NCBI GenBank assembly: GCA_028023455.1
Contig: JAQFVV010012573.1
Span: 1,856,815 to 1,920,814, forward strand
DNA from: Epiperipatus broadwayi
Lineage: Eukaryota; Onychophora; Udeonychophora; Euonychophora; Peripatidae
Direction of reading: 5' to 3'
DNA length: 64,000 nt
Within the stretch, counting starts at the first letter, position 1. Each line of letters begins with the position of its first letter. The notes under the pieces were generated by a model, which made no database searches, was not told where the DNA came from, and saw only the letters and a program-made list of their open reading frames with translations. Of the stretch, positions 31,571 to 45,272 are shown piece after piece. The translations under genes and the position numbers were made by a program.

Positions 31571-34500
31571 TTTATATTTCAAACATGCAATTGTAGTTAT
31601 TGAAAAAACTACATAATTTTTTTTTAATAAGAATTTCATTCAAACCCATTTTTTGAGTAGGACAAGCTTTCCAATAACTTTTAAATGTTAAGTACCATTG
31701 TTCTTTAACATATTTCAAGAAAATACTCATTGGAAATAGCTTTTGAAAAAGTTAAATGGCTAAAAAAATAGTAGTACTAACTATATTTGATTATTATCTA
31801 TAACCGGGATTAAAAATTTGACTTGCAACCAATTACTCACTGTTACAATGTTTAAAAAAATGTACATTTTAAAAAAAGCTGCCCTTTTTAAAAAAATGGC
31901 AGTTGTTTTGTAAGATTAATATGATAATTAGTGACTTCTCTAAAGTTAAGTCTTCTGAAAATAAAATTGTGACTTTGATAATAAAATGTAAAGCACAGTA
32001 CAGAGTTTATTTATTATACAGCTATCTAATATGTTTTCATTATAGAATTATAATATGATTAGTATATTCAAACTGATTTTTATTTAGTGTCCTTACAAAG
32101 CAATCAGTGCTGCCATTTGTTGCATATTCACAGTAAAGAAGGCTTTTATAATTAATTTGTATCTTCACCTTCATTTAAAATTGTTGAAAGTCTTCTCAAA
32201 AAAGCATTGTTGTCCTATAACTTTATATCACAGTATTATATTATCCTATGTGATAAAAACTTGCAGTTTTTTATAAAATATATTAACATAATGTTAAAGT
32301 TAAAAAAATTCTGAAGAGGTCAGCATCTTATAAATTGTGACTGCTACAAAAATGTATTTTTTATTCATTTGACAAAACAAAATGCCAAGACAGCATTCAC
32401 ATTTTTGAGGTCAAGTTTACACATGAACTTTTTGAAATATAATTTTAAGTGATTTTTTGTTTATTTATAAAGTATTTTTGATTATTTGTACACACTAACT
32501 GGTTGATTATTATAAAGAAGTACATAAATAAACTTAGAATTTATTCATTTATGTTTTATTTTTAGAAATAGAAGTTAATAAATTGATTGTAATATAAAGA
32601 AAAAAAACTACATTGTCTATTACATCATTATCTATCAAAATTGACTTGGTGTTATATCTTTTAAAATATTACAATTTTTGGATGAAAATATTAGATTTTA
32701 AAGCAGAATTTAATAGAATTACAATAAATTTTTATTCATTTCAAAAAACAAACAAACTTAAAATAAAAGTGAATTTGTTCATTTTTAGTTTTATTGTTTG
32801 CATAACTATTTGTGATAATGTTTATGGTACATTGTTATATTTATTGATCAGTTTTTAAATATTTAAAATGGTCAAATGGAATTTTTAAGATATTATTTGC
32901 ATATATAATTAAATTACAAGGAAATAAAATACAGTTTATTGAGTTTTAGTATAAAATAAGGATTTGATAGAAACAAAGATTGAGCATTTCTAAAACTCTC
33001 ACCAGATGAAAGAATAGACTGTGTCAGAATGCAAGAGGTTTATAGACCATAAAAATAAAAAAAATGTCAGTTTTATTCAGTCTAGTAAGTAATCAAAGAT
33101 ATTTTGATTTTGTATAGTAATAAAATATATTAATGTTAATTTTTAAAATGTGTATAGTTGGTAAAATATATACAATCCAACAGTTTTATGGATCAAAATT
33201 CTTATGAACACTGTTTTTCTTGCAGCAAAAACTATATTAATCATTACAATAAAATAGTCAGTCATCTTAGCTGTAAATTATTTTGAGGGGGGGGAAAAGA
33301 AAAAACTAATTTCATACATAAAGCAGTTAATCAAATTAAGATAATAAAAAATGACTAAATATAATTTTAAAATATTATTTATTTGATCAATTTAAATTAA
33401 TAAATCTCATAATTTATTAACAAAAAAATATAGTTTTTATTATATATATAAAATCTATACCTTTAAAATGGCAAAAAAAAAAAAAAAACTTAATCATTTA
33501 CATTATTAAAATTTCAGCAATCAACTGTAGATTATATATTTTTATCAACTATTTATTTAATTTCACTATATTTATGTAAAATAAATAAATTTGTAAAGTT
33601 CCCTTTTAAAAAAAAAAACTGCAGGTGCAAAAAAAGTTCTCTTTTATTATATATTATAAAAAAACAACAACTTTGATAACAAAAGATAGTGATAGCAAAA
33701 ATAAAATTTAAAATGTACATTGTGGCTAACTTTTTTATTTAGGCTTTAATTAAACCAGTCATGAATCAGGAAATATTCTTTTTATATAAGAGGCAAAATA
33801 GTAGACTTCAGTAATATATATATATAAAATTGTAGCAACTGACATGATTTTATTTAGTATTATTTATCCACAGATTAGTAAATATTTTACTATTATACTT
33901 AGTAAAATGGTTATTCATTAAGTAACATTTTTTAAAAATTTAATCTGTTCAGCATCCAATTTCTCCCATTCTTATTCGGAAGACCCTAATGACAACTTTG
34001 ACCATATTTACAACACTTTATTTTTACTATTAAATCTTTTTTCTTATATCTTACATTGTTAATATTTACATTATTTATTACAAATGTATGCTTTAAAATG
34101 ATATAATTCTAAAAGTTATTATTTGAACTTTGCAAGATAGAAAAATAAAGCACTAAAGTGTATATGTAATGCTATCAATAACTCTTTTCTTATAGTGTTG
34201 TATTCTGCCTGTTGATAAAAATGTTTGAGATGAAATATTTTTTATTTGAATTCCATTTTTAAAATATAAAAGAATTTTAGTTGAGACATGATAAGAGATT
34301 GAAAATATATGTTAAAATTAGAAATTATACTTACTTAAGACTAAAATTTCACAAATTAAATCTTTACTATGTTTATAATAGCCACTTTTATTAGCTTGTG
34401 GAAACAATTTCCATTATTACATAAATACATTTTTATGACTTGCCTTTTTTAAAAAAAAATTTTAAACTAAAATATAATTGTAATATATAATTTTTGGTTT

Positions 34501-37397
34501 AATATAAATATTTAACAAATAAGTTGTCTAAATAAGCTTAAATATATAAATAAATTATTGAAAATTATATTTTTGCAATACTAAATCAAAACATATACTA
34601 TAATTTGCATTGAGGTCAAATAATCTATTATGCTGGCATTGTCAGTTTGTTTTGAAATCCAAATAAGGCAGTGTGGGATTGGTTTGATATCCAAGTAAGG
34701 CATTGTCAGCTTGTGCCATATTTAATTTTTGTATGAAGTTTATATAATATTGACATCTTCAGATATATTTTTTTAAACCTAGCACTTTCACTAATGATAT
34801 CTGCACATAAAAAACTGTTTACTAAACTAATATTATAGATAACTGCAAAATAGTGAAGAAAAGCTAAAACCAATAACAGCACCATCTTAATGCCCATAAA
34901 TGACTTAAATTTTATGAAAAAATCACTGATTTTACGATCACTAATTCAACTTTAATTTTTTAAGTGAAATTTTTATATCTTTTGAATTTAAAGTAATTAA
35001 TTTTATAATTGAATGTTTTCCTCAAAAAGGCATGGTAATTCCATGGCTTTAAAATGCTATTTTACACTTATCATAACTCATATTAACATAGAATTTTTAA
35101 AATAATGTAGATTCTCCCATACTGCTTTTATTGATTTTTTTAATAAAAAACAAGTATGATTAAAATCAGTCTCATACATACAATTGGCAAATATCAATCA
35201 TCTTTGCACCCTCCTACAAGAAAATATTTAGTTTAATGGGTTGTTTCCCTCTTGAATATGTTCATGTGGAAATCATCATTAACATAATCACCTTACAAAA
35301 TATAGTATTAGAATTTTTTCAAATATTTTAATAATTATAAAGTAAATTTTAGGTTTTAAAACAGGATTTGATAGATTTATCACAAATCTACCTTTGTTGT
35401 TCACATTAAAAAAAAAAACTTAAAAAAAAAAACTTGTTCATTTTCTGTAACAATGTTTGTACTAACTTCATTGAGGACTTGATTATACTTCAGTTATAAA
35501 ATTAAATTAAAAATAGATCAAATTTAATTTATTGAGTTTTAGTATAAAATAAAGACTTTATACAAGAGTGAAAGGTTGAGCATTTTTAAAAACTCTCATC
35601 AAGTGAAACTATAGAAAATGTCAAAAGTTTAATTCTTTTCCCATAGGATCTCATTATAATTGTTTATTTTATATGTGAGGTCTTTGGTTTATGGTGTATT
35701 TTGGTCATAAAATTACCCTTGATAACCAGAGTAATGATGTATATTTATCTGAAATAGTTGGTGTCAAATTTGCAACTACAAAAAATTAGACATATATAAA
35801 TCAAATTATAAAACATATGTAAAATATTGAACTAAATATGGATATTGAAGTTAAATATTATGTCATATTTGACACAGCAAAAGGTAAAAATAAGTGATAT
35901 AATAATTGTAATACATAAATTACAGTGATAAACTATTATTTCAATAACTGCATTCAATTTTAAACCAATGTTGTTAGCAATGTAATGATCATAAATTTTA
36001 GTATGAATACCATAATGTAAGAAACCTTTTCAAAGGGTAAAGAAATGTATCAATAATTTTACAAAATATATCATGATTGAACAAATAATATTATCTTAAT
36101 TAAAGACCTCAAATAATGAATAGAAATTTTAAATCAAAAAAACATTTATTTCCTTTTAAAAACCTCATCATAATGATTTGGTGTTTAATAAGATATGATA
36201 TTAATCTTTTTTATTTACTGAGTCAAATGACTTAACCAGAGCTTACTTCTAGTTATAGATAAACAGTTACCATATCTATGGACATTAAAATTGTGCTGTC
36301 AAGAAAATATAACAAATATAACATCAACCAAGATTAATAATGTTGATTAAAAATAATTAACAAATGTTAATAATAATTATTAGAACTATAATTTAAGAAG
36401 AACTTTTATTCATTTTTCATTCATTTATATATATATTATAACAAAAAATAGTGAAAAAATGAGGTTAAATAATATATATGTACATATATGTACATATGTT
36501 AGTAAGTCAAAAGTTGAAGTTATTTAGACCTGGATATAATTATAAAATAATGGTGGTGATAAACCAAATATAACTTTATTTGTAAATGAACTGCAATAAA
36601 TTTCTTTGGTGATATAGAGTACAATTCCATATTCATCATCTACTTATAATTTAACTCTATCTTAAATGTTAAAAATCATCTAATAAAAATGGCTTTCTTT
36701 GTACTTAAATAGAGTAAAATCTATGTAGTATTGATGCAATTTTTATTGAGAAAAACAAGAATTTAAAAGTGCACTGTGATTTATTTTTAATCCAAGAACC
36801 ACAGACATTGATAATCCACCCATTTAGTTAATCAAAATAGCAGAAGAAATTTTACACAAAGAACTTTTTGGTTTGGTTAATAATATATTCCAGAATAGAG
36901 TATGATCTATGGACTTCACTACATCCATAATTATTTTGGTATTATAAATGATCAATGTGACCTGTTGCAATTAGTATCAAATAGTGCTTCATTAGTTAAT
37001 TTTTAAAGGGATCAAAGGAAAAGCAAAAAATAGAACTTATGCAATAATAAAAAAAACAACCAATAGGTATTCTGCTGTTCTTAGCAGAAAGAATGATAGA
37101 ATAGAGAAAAACACTTTGTTACATTGATTTTTAAAAAGTAATTGATTAAATATCATGCAATAAACAATTCCTTATACTCAAAATAATTGATTTTAATAAA
37201 ACAATTTTGAGACTGATTAACAACACATATAAAAGTCAGTGAGTATACTAATAAAAAATTTAACAAACAATTTAAATTGATGGAGTGTTAAAAAGGCATG
37301 TTTGTTATTTCATGACTTTTCAATCTGAAAATAATGGGCCAAATTATTGAAACATGTAAAAACTGAAACACACATACTTATTATATACCTGTGTTTA
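31571..37397. other. AT-rich stretch with one diverged direct repeat pair
   Basis: No gene recognised. A dispersed repeat is present: TTATTGAGTTTTAGTATAAAAT at 32937 and 35529, with following TTGAGCATTT and ACTCTCA blocks (pairs 32935-33040 and 35525-35625). Weaker similarity exists between 32690-32830 and 35340-35460, so the two regions may derive from one old repeat. The remaining sequence holds only short frames without motifs. Confidence 0.45.
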
Positions 37398-37565
37398 TAT
37401 ATGTAATATATAGGGTATATGAGCACAGACTTTCACATGCACCACCACTCTCCACACTATCTCATAAAACTGATACACTTGAACACATATATGTTGAAAA
37501 GATAAATAATCACCAATATACGTATTTCATACTAAACCAGCAATCATCAATTGATCCAGATTAAA
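37398..37565 (-). repeat. Family X partial copy
   Basis: Contains GGGTATATGAGCACAGACTT, CCACCACTCTCCACACTATC and AATCACCAATATACGTATTTC in the same order and orientation as 4018-4170, ending after CAGCAATCATCAATTG. Only about 170 bases of the ~480-base unit are present. Confidence 0.65.
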
Positions 37566-37580
37566 CATGTAAAAAATTTA

Positions 37581-37880
37581 AAGAGATAATATCCATTAAA
37601 TAGAAATAATCTAGAACCTTTGATGTTATCCAGAAATTATCTATTACTACTAATTGACAATCTTTACTCAAACAATTTTTTTATTGAACCTATAATAGCT
37701 CTTTTGTTTTGAGTTTTTTGTTGAAGTAAAAGAGGACCTCATTTACTTCAACAAAAGAATTAATAGATTTAATGAAAAAACCTGGTTTGGCCTCAGGGAT
37801 TGCCAATTAGTAATAATGGATAATATTTTGGTAACATCAAAGGTTAAAGATTATTTCTATTTACATGGTTATTATCTCCT
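37581..37880. repeat. Imperfect palindrome, ~150-bp arms with almost no spacer
   Basis: Arms 37581-37735 and 37737-37880. Mirrored blocks include TAGAAATAATC, AACCTTTGATGTTA, AATTGACAATC/GATTGCCAATT and, at the centre, TTGAAGTAAAAGAGG against CCTCATTTACTTCAA. The right arm read forward has a coding-like phrase (FTSTKELIDLMKKPGLASG), so it may be an inverted duplicate of an unidentified retroelement fragment. It follows the family X copy directly. Confidence 0.55.
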
Positions 37881-40261
37881 CATTTCTGTTTATTATAATA
37901 ATAATCCATAGAAATATTTAATCATATGTAAATATATATATTATTAGAAAGGAGCTATTTCTATTAAATTATGCACATAATTTAATATTTCACTATTAAA
38001 AAAATCTTTATAAACTACATTAAATTAAAATTAATAGAACAGTTAAAAGTTATGTAATGACAACAAAATTTAAAATATAAACATTAATGACCATAGTAAA
38101 ATTATTTCAGACAATAAAAAAAAGAAAGATAGTAAATCAAATAAATAGTTTTTGTTATTATGTATATCATAATAAAAGAGTTCAGAAATATAGAAGAAAT
38201 TAAAGATTGCTAAGATAAAGTTTGATTTTACAAAAAAAATAAAAGTTACTTATTTGAGAAAATGGTGATTTTGCCTTTCAAGATATAGTTATGTTTCACT
38301 ATTTGGTCAACAGCCCTCTATAGATTTTACACTTAAGTTTTTAAAATGGAAAGAATTGATTGGATGAAAAAATGACAAAAATTCTAACTAATAAATTAAG
38401 TAGTGAAGAGCCTATTCTATTTATTATATTAAAAAGAAAACAATATTGATTGAGTTATATAATATGCACAAAGAATTGTTAAAGTAAAATACAGGATAAA
38501 AAAAATTAAAGAAAATCAAAAAATACCTAAGTAGTCCAAGTATGTAGATCAAATGACAACATTTATTAAGAACATAAAAAAGTCAGAGAATACTGTGATC
38601 AGTTAAAGATGTAGATGATAATAATGATCTAATCTGAATTTGAACCTTAAGCTATTAACATGGTAGATGAATGATTTAATTATTATATCTTGAGGTTTTT
38701 CATTGTAGTAGTGTGGATTAAATTATATTATAATAATACTTTTATTTATGATCAGAGCATGAAATTAATTTAATTAATCAACATATCTGAAACAAATAAT
38801 TGTGTTCTAAGCTAATTTGATTTTAGACCACTGCTGAAGAAACTCTAGACTTGCTTCAAAGGCCATAGCTAGCTTAAACAAGTACCAAATTTTTCTCAGA
38901 TACAAATTTCCAAATCATGGATGCAGTAATAAGATGTGCTAAACATCCAACCATAATATTATTTTTTGAAATAATATATTTTAAAATCAAAAATAAATCT
39001 ACTGATGTAATATATCAGTAATTTTATTGGTGATCAAATGCAATGTATAGAGAGATTGTAATAATAACAAGTTCAAGCATGGGAGATGGCAGAGCTAGTG
39101 CATGATATGAAATTTGGGTTCAGAACCTGCTATTGTAGCAAGACATCAAATCATACATGATAATGTAAAAAATCTTAACAGAATAAGACTTTTATAAACC
39201 AAGCAAATATACACTTATGATGGCATTTTTAAAGGGAAATAACTTTCATTTTATCAGATGAATCATTAATACCAGAGATATTAGAATAATTAACAACAAA
39301 ACAGTAACTCTTCAAAATTAAAATAGAGTGAATCAAGAAGTAGCAGACTATTTCTATCTGAGAATACATGAATAACATATAGCCTTTATGCCAGGGTAAA
39401 GACTTTTTACATCTCTTTTTATGTGTTTGAAGAAAATTAATCATTATTCTCCTTCAAATCATCTATAGGCTTTTTTTTTGCTTTACAATTCCAGACGCAT
39501 CACATTATTTATAGATGACTAACTGAATTTACTATGAACCGACAATATGACGCATATCCAAGACTCTCTTGATTATAAAATAAATAAAATCTTTTAAGTA
39601 GCCCAATGCAGGGCAAAAGTTCCATTTAACAGCTTTCTAATTACCCAGTGATAAGTAGTTTTTCATCAATGTTTTATTCTCTAGCTAAGAATAATTAGAT
39701 ACATGATCGAGATCTAAAGTTTAAACTACGTCGTGACACTTTACCTACCATATCAAAGGTTTTTAGGTTATGATATAGCTAAAGATAAAAATGGTTTAAT
39801 AGATTACAGCAACATATTACAGAATTGCTTAATTAAAGTTGAAAACTTAAAACCCATGTATATGAGTAATTTTTGTATATTTTTCCATTTTATATATATA
39901 TTGTTTATGTTCGCGCTATTTAAAATATTTCAAAATTTTATTTTGTCTTCTTTCTTTTTATTACTACGGGGTAAAACGATGACCTGTAAAAATAACAACC
40001 TAATTTTTTCATATAATTACTCGTGATAATATAGCTATCTAATATTCTAATCAGACTGAAAACGATCTCTTTTTTAAAAGAAAAAAAACAGCCCATATTT
40101 AAACCAGGTAAATAATACTTTACTTGAAGGTAAAGTATTTGCAAATATTTCTTGTATTAAAATACTTTGAATATTTTTAATTTTTATAAACTTAGTTGTT
40201 TATTTTAATTATTATTAAAAATTAAAGATTAAAATAGACGATGTCACAGATCATGAATAAT
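37881..40261. other. AT-rich stretch, nothing recognised
   Basis: Only short open frames (for example 39229-39444 minus and 39733-40026 plus) without recognisable motifs. Confidence 0.5.
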
Positions 40262-40500
40262 ATCTAATTCCCGCTGCGCATATTTTTACCGTTTGCTTTC
40301 CTCCTATGGCCCGAGCTGCCGGCATTACGCCATCTCTGATAGGACCTAATAAACAAGATCGGCGTGCTGCGGGGCACGCGGCAAGCAGGCCAGTCAGCCT
40401 CGGCTATGCATGATCGAACAGAAGATGCGCTGCTTAAATATAACAACTATAGAAAAAGCGTGGGTTGCACACGCCACACAAAGAGAATATGAACCGTCTA
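40262..40500. promoter_or_regulatory. GC-rich, CpG-containing island: candidate host promoter or exon
   Basis: About 240 bases clearly richer in G+C than all surrounding DNA, with many CpG (CCGCTGCGCA, GGCCCGAGCTGCCGGC, CGGCGTGCTGCGGGGCACGCG). The minus strand has an open 60-codon frame (40264-40446) rich in R and S, and an AACGGTAAAAAT that could be a splice donor at about 40287. No known domain is visible. A CpG island at a gene start, a non-coding exon or a foreign fragment are all possible; promoter or exon is my guess because the core is compact and unrelated to any repeat in the window. Confidence 0.35.
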
Positions 40501-43119
40501 AACTTTTAAGATCTTGTTTTTTATTATTATTATTGCATTAAAAAAAAACTATAAAAAAATTAAAATAGGAATGGATTTTATTTTGCTTTTATTTTGACAG
40601 ATATATATTAGTATTTAGTGTTATAATACTGTCTTTATTATCAAATAAAAAAAAGTATAATTAATGCATTTACTTTATGTAAGATATTTATATCAAAAAT
40701 ATCATATTTACCTCAAAATAAAGAGATAGGAGTTCACGTGATTAATTTTTCCATTTCTCGGTTTAACAAAGTGAAGAATATGTTTGGCAGTTATTTGGTA
40801 ATAGATTGGCAAAATAAACCTCGAACTTGGTGCTGCAGGCTATGTTTTGTTTTCAAATATCAAAATTTAAATGAAATTATATGCTGCTGGTAGTTATTAA
40901 ATGAATTAAAAATATATAAACATATCTTACTGTCAATGCATTCAAAAAATAGTTATCTAATTAGATGCTAAACAATATATAAATGAAGTTTTACAAAAAT
41001 TGTTTTTCAAATTTTTTAAATAATTCAGTCATTGTCATTATTTAAATTAGTTTTCATGACATTTATCTTAGTCTCACTTTTTGGAAATTTAACTTTTAAT
41101 TTATTATTCTGTAATATATGTGCTTCTGTAAAACAGTTTTTAAATTGATCACTGCTGAGCTCTAAGCCTTCCTAATAGTACCCGAAGAACGAAGGAAAAC
41201 ACAAATGGTGGAACTATTAACGTTTTCCATTGTTTTCATAAGAACAGCTAGATACTCATTTACTGACCAACTTTTAATAGCTAGCTAAGTTGATTATAGG
41301 ATAGGTACATGAAATTTTTTTTGGAACCTGAAATTATTTTTATCCAGTCTGGATTTGAGCTCCAGATTATGAATATATTAAGTGGATGTACTTTTATAGA
41401 AGTTGTTTGCAATTTTGAGGTCTATCTATTGGATTCTAAGAATACAAAACACTTCAATGATGAGTACTCTTTAATATATTTTTATCATTATAGTAACTAT
41501 TAAACCAATCTTCCAAGCTGATTATTATATTTCATAAAAATTAGCCCAAAAAGGGCAATAAATCAATCATTAATGGAACAGATATTCACATTTATAATGT
41601 AGTATGTTATCTTCAGTTTGTTTTCTACAATGTTATACAGAAACTGAAAATAGAAGTCATAAAATGGTTTTATAATTACAAAAGATAAAGCATTAAAAAA
41701 ATTAAAAAAAAAAATTAAAAAGATTAAAAGCAGAATTGAAGATACAAATTACAAACAAATGATGCAAGTTTATTTTTTTATATAACAATTGTTCTAATAA
41801 CAAAATTATATAATTAGGATTAAAAAAGGCCTAAGTACTAAATAAAATTGATAAAAGCATCAAACTAAATTGACATTCTAATACAAAAATTGATAACAAT
41901 TTCTCACAAAAATTTAGTTTATTTCTTTACTCCATTTTTTTAATTGTCTGACCAAAATTAGTTGCATTAATTCTAGACCACACTTGACCTACATATTATC
42001 ATGTGACTGTATTAATCTTAAGTAAGAGAAAATTAAATTTTTGCAATTATTTTGAAATTATGAGATAGCAGATTGAAGATAGGCATCTGAAGCCAAACAA
42101 ATTCTTGTATATGAAGCATAAGTTATCAAGTCAGTTAAATGGTTATATTCTTTCCTATATATTTAATTGTATAAATTTAAGGCTAATTCTGAATCAGATT
42201 ACTGACAAATATTTTATAAACTTACTATGATTTGTTGCTACTTGGTTACTTTCAATTGTTTTTATTATACAGGTTAAAATACCATTAATCTGAAATCCAT
42301 GGCTTAGAGTTTTATTGGATTTGTGTAAAAAAAAAAACAGACAGCCTACTGCAACTAAATTTTATTAATTTATAAGTAATTACTAAGTGGGTTTTTTCTC
42401 TCTTTAATTTTGTTTATGTATGCAGAAAGAAGTTATTAACTGAAAGAAGATCCCTTGAACTCTATAATGCCCTAAACAATCCAATCATGACAAATTCCCA
42501 ATATCCACTTTATACTTTATCTTATTTCAATTATTATTACTGTGTGATTATTCTTATAATAAATGAACATGTATGGATTGCATACCAAACATATATTATC
42601 CAACTAGACATGTTTATTGACTTTATATCCCTGGGCTTAAAATTAAGAACTGCCATGGTCTTTCTTCTTAGTTTACTGATAGTTCTAAACCTGTTGAGAT
42701 TTTTTTGAAGGTAGGATGACTTAGAAAATCATTAAACATATTATTTCAGTTGTATTTCTTATTATTTATTCATCTTTTACATATTTCCTACAGCTTCAAT
42801 CTTTATTTTTTATATATATACAATCATGGTAAATAAAATTAACTTATGATTGTTACTTTCAAGAAGCTGTAAATTCATCAGATAAGGAAGTAATTGGCCA
42901 GTGATGATCAATCATGCTAGAAATTCACTGTGAGTAAGCTGCCATTTAATGGAGTGATTTATTTAGGTACTTACACTTTCAGATCATTTTTGAATAGAAG
43001 AAATATTGTATAAATTAAGAAAAAAAATGTTTTATTATTAAATGTAATGTTGTGGAACTGTGTGAAATTGGAATAAAAGGTGAAGAAACACTTGATTTAA
43101 AAAATAGACATGTACTTTA
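40501..43119. other. AT-rich stretch, nothing recognised
   Basis: Short frames such as 41309-41503 and 42487-42708 (plus) carry no identifiable motif. If the GC-rich island at 40.3 kb marks a gene, exons could lie here, but I cannot see any. Confidence 0.45.
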
Positions 43120-45265
43120 TTATAACACCATAAATATTGAAATCACAAATGAAATGAAATTTATTATAAATAAAAAATAAGAGAATGATATTGTCAGATT
43201 GATGGTATATCAGACAATATGACAAAATTGGTTGTTCTACTTAATTAAAGATAATAAATACTTATATTTTAGGTTTATGCCCAAACTAGTTTTCATTGGG
43301 ATGAAGCTGTAAAGGATTTTTATATGGTGTACAAAATGATTTTTTTAAGACAAAACAACATTTTAAAATTGCAGTGTCAGACTTTAATGCCAGAATTGGT
43401 AAATAATTAAAGATGAAAGTGATGTAGGTGAGAGAAATAAAAGAGGAATCAGACTTGTAGAATTTGCAGAAAAAGAAAAACTGTATAATATGAAATCTTT
43501 CTTTGAAAAAAATGCTAAATAAAACTAAGCATTAAAACATTCAAATTAAGGTTCAGCAAAATTATATTACATTTTTACTAGCAGAAAATACATATATCAA
43601 GATTGTAATGCTTTTAAGAGATTCAACAGAGGAAATGATCACCGATTATGAGATATTGCAAAATTAGAGTGACCAAAATTATTTTTAAAAAGTATTAACA
43701 ATTGATATTTTTAATCTTCAGAATTAGTTCAATGAGTTTAAATTAGAATTTGCAAATAAAGTTTGAAAATATTAACAAATTTTCCATGAGGCTCAGACTT
43801 GAACAAAGTCGATAAAGCGATAACTGATACAGTATTAAGAACTACAATAAAAATAGCTGGTACAAAAAAATAACAACTACCAGTAATTGTTCTATTAAAA
43901 TAAGGCAATATATGAAGAAAAGAAAGAATATGAACATTTTTAAAAACTATCTATAAAGAAGAATTGAATATCTAAATTTTTGTAAAATGGTATAAAAAAG
44001 AGTTAAAACCACATAAGAAGTCAAGCATTGGTGGTCGAGTGGTCAGCACAGACACCTTACAAGCAGTTGTCCCAGGTTTGTGGGTTCGCTTTCCAGCCGA
44101 TGCTTTGACACATGAAAAAAAAAAAAAAGAAAAAAAAAACATAAAAAAATGTAATTGTAAATAGGCTGAAAAGCTAAAGAAGAGAATAAAAGTATTAGAA
44201 AAAATGTTATTTCTGCAATAAAAAGGAAAGGTTGAACTTTTACTAAAAAAAAGAGATGACATAATAGTTGAATAATTCTTTATGGAATTATATAGCAATT
44301 ATGCAAATTTTACAAATGGCAAGAAAGTACATATAGTAGCAAAATGCAACAAGACTAAAAACAAAAAAAAAGTATGATAGTAATACTTAATGTATTGAAA
44401 GTATACTCGGTATGAATGAAAGATATTTTAAAGTGATGAATATTTTTCTGGTTTAAATGTTTTAACATTTATTTAAAATTGTAACAAAAAACAAGGAATT
44501 AAAGTACACTCAATAATTATTACACCTGCATTGTTTACATATGAAAAATGAGACATATGATTAAATCTGTGAAGGTAAAGAAATAGAACAAAATGTTGGC
44601 AAAGTACTTGCCTGAAAGAATGCAGTGCTAAAAGTGATAAAGAAGATATAAATTACACATCTATTTATTTTCTATCAATTCTCTATAAAATCATTATTAA
44701 GATAATTACAATCCTTGTATACATTGAACATTGGATTTAACCAACCAGAAGAACAGTTTATCATATGCATGTTTTTAGTGAAGTTATAAAAAGAATTAAT
44801 GATTATAAATTGTCATTATGCTTTAGATTTGTAAATTATAAAAAAAAGGCAATATAGGCAAGCAATATTGGCATATTCTGAAGAATATTTATTGAAATGC
44901 AACAATAATGATTAGATTGCATAATGATTATAATGTGATTTTTTTCTTCAAAACTTTTCACAGCAGTTTTACAAAAAATATTCTGTTGATTAAAATGAAA
45001 AGCTAAGGAAATAAAAATACATTAAACTTATTTAAGTCATTTCGATTTTGAAGGTGATGTAGCTGTTTTTGAAAATAATGCTTGAGAGCTTCAGGAAATG
45101 TTACAGAAGTTATCAAATGGAAGTAAAAATTTAGTAAGAGTAAAGATAAATATTAAAAAGTTATGCTTATGAATTTTTTTAGAAGAAGAAAATTAAGACT
45201 GATATTTGTGAATTTAAAAGATATTAACTACTACAAATACCTTGTCTCAGATTATTAATATATTA
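43120..45265 (+). pseudogene. RTE-like LINE fragment, APE endonuclease and RT
   Basis: Plus-strand blocks in LINE order: TSFHWDEAVKDFY near 43290; SDFNARIGK near 43385 (the GDFN-type endonuclease motif) followed by ERNKRGIRLVEFA; FKRFNRGNDHRL near 43640 (the SDH region); then the RT block LSILYKIIIKI near 44675 (after NYR-PISLL in intact elements) and FEGDVAVFENN with LQEMLQKLSNGSK near 45045-45110 (the FADD and following helix). GDVAV replaces ADDxx, so catalysis would be lost, and stops are frequent. A SINE has inserted at 44020, and the element ends abruptly where HHE-2 begins at 45273. It belongs to the same broad group as the fragments at 9.3 and 13.8 kb. Confidence 0.7.
44020..44150 (+). 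mobile_element. tRNA-derived SINE (family S), inside the RTE fragment
   Basis: A-box-like TGGTCGAGTGG (44032-44042) and B-box-like GGGTTCGCTTTCC (44082-44094). The ends GTCAAGCATTG (44020-44030) and CGATGCTTTGAC (44098-44109) pair, extending a tRNA-like acceptor stem. It is followed by ACATG and a long A-rich tail. Same family as 55187-55289, here more diverged. No clean target duplication identified. Confidence 0.75.
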
Positions 45266-45272
45266 AAACATG

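Noticed and set aside
39733-40026. 97-codon plus ORF with hydrophobic segments
   Set aside because: T-rich codons give apparent membrane segments; no conserved motif, antisense overlap with another ORF.
40264-40446. 60-codon minus ORF in the GC-rich island as a protein gene
   Set aside because: No domain or homologous pattern; GC-rich DNA opens frames by chance. Kept only as a possible exon or promoter region.
43972-44298. 108-codon minus ORF rich in F and S
   Set aside because: Runs antisense through the RTE remnant and the A-rich SINE tail; no motif.
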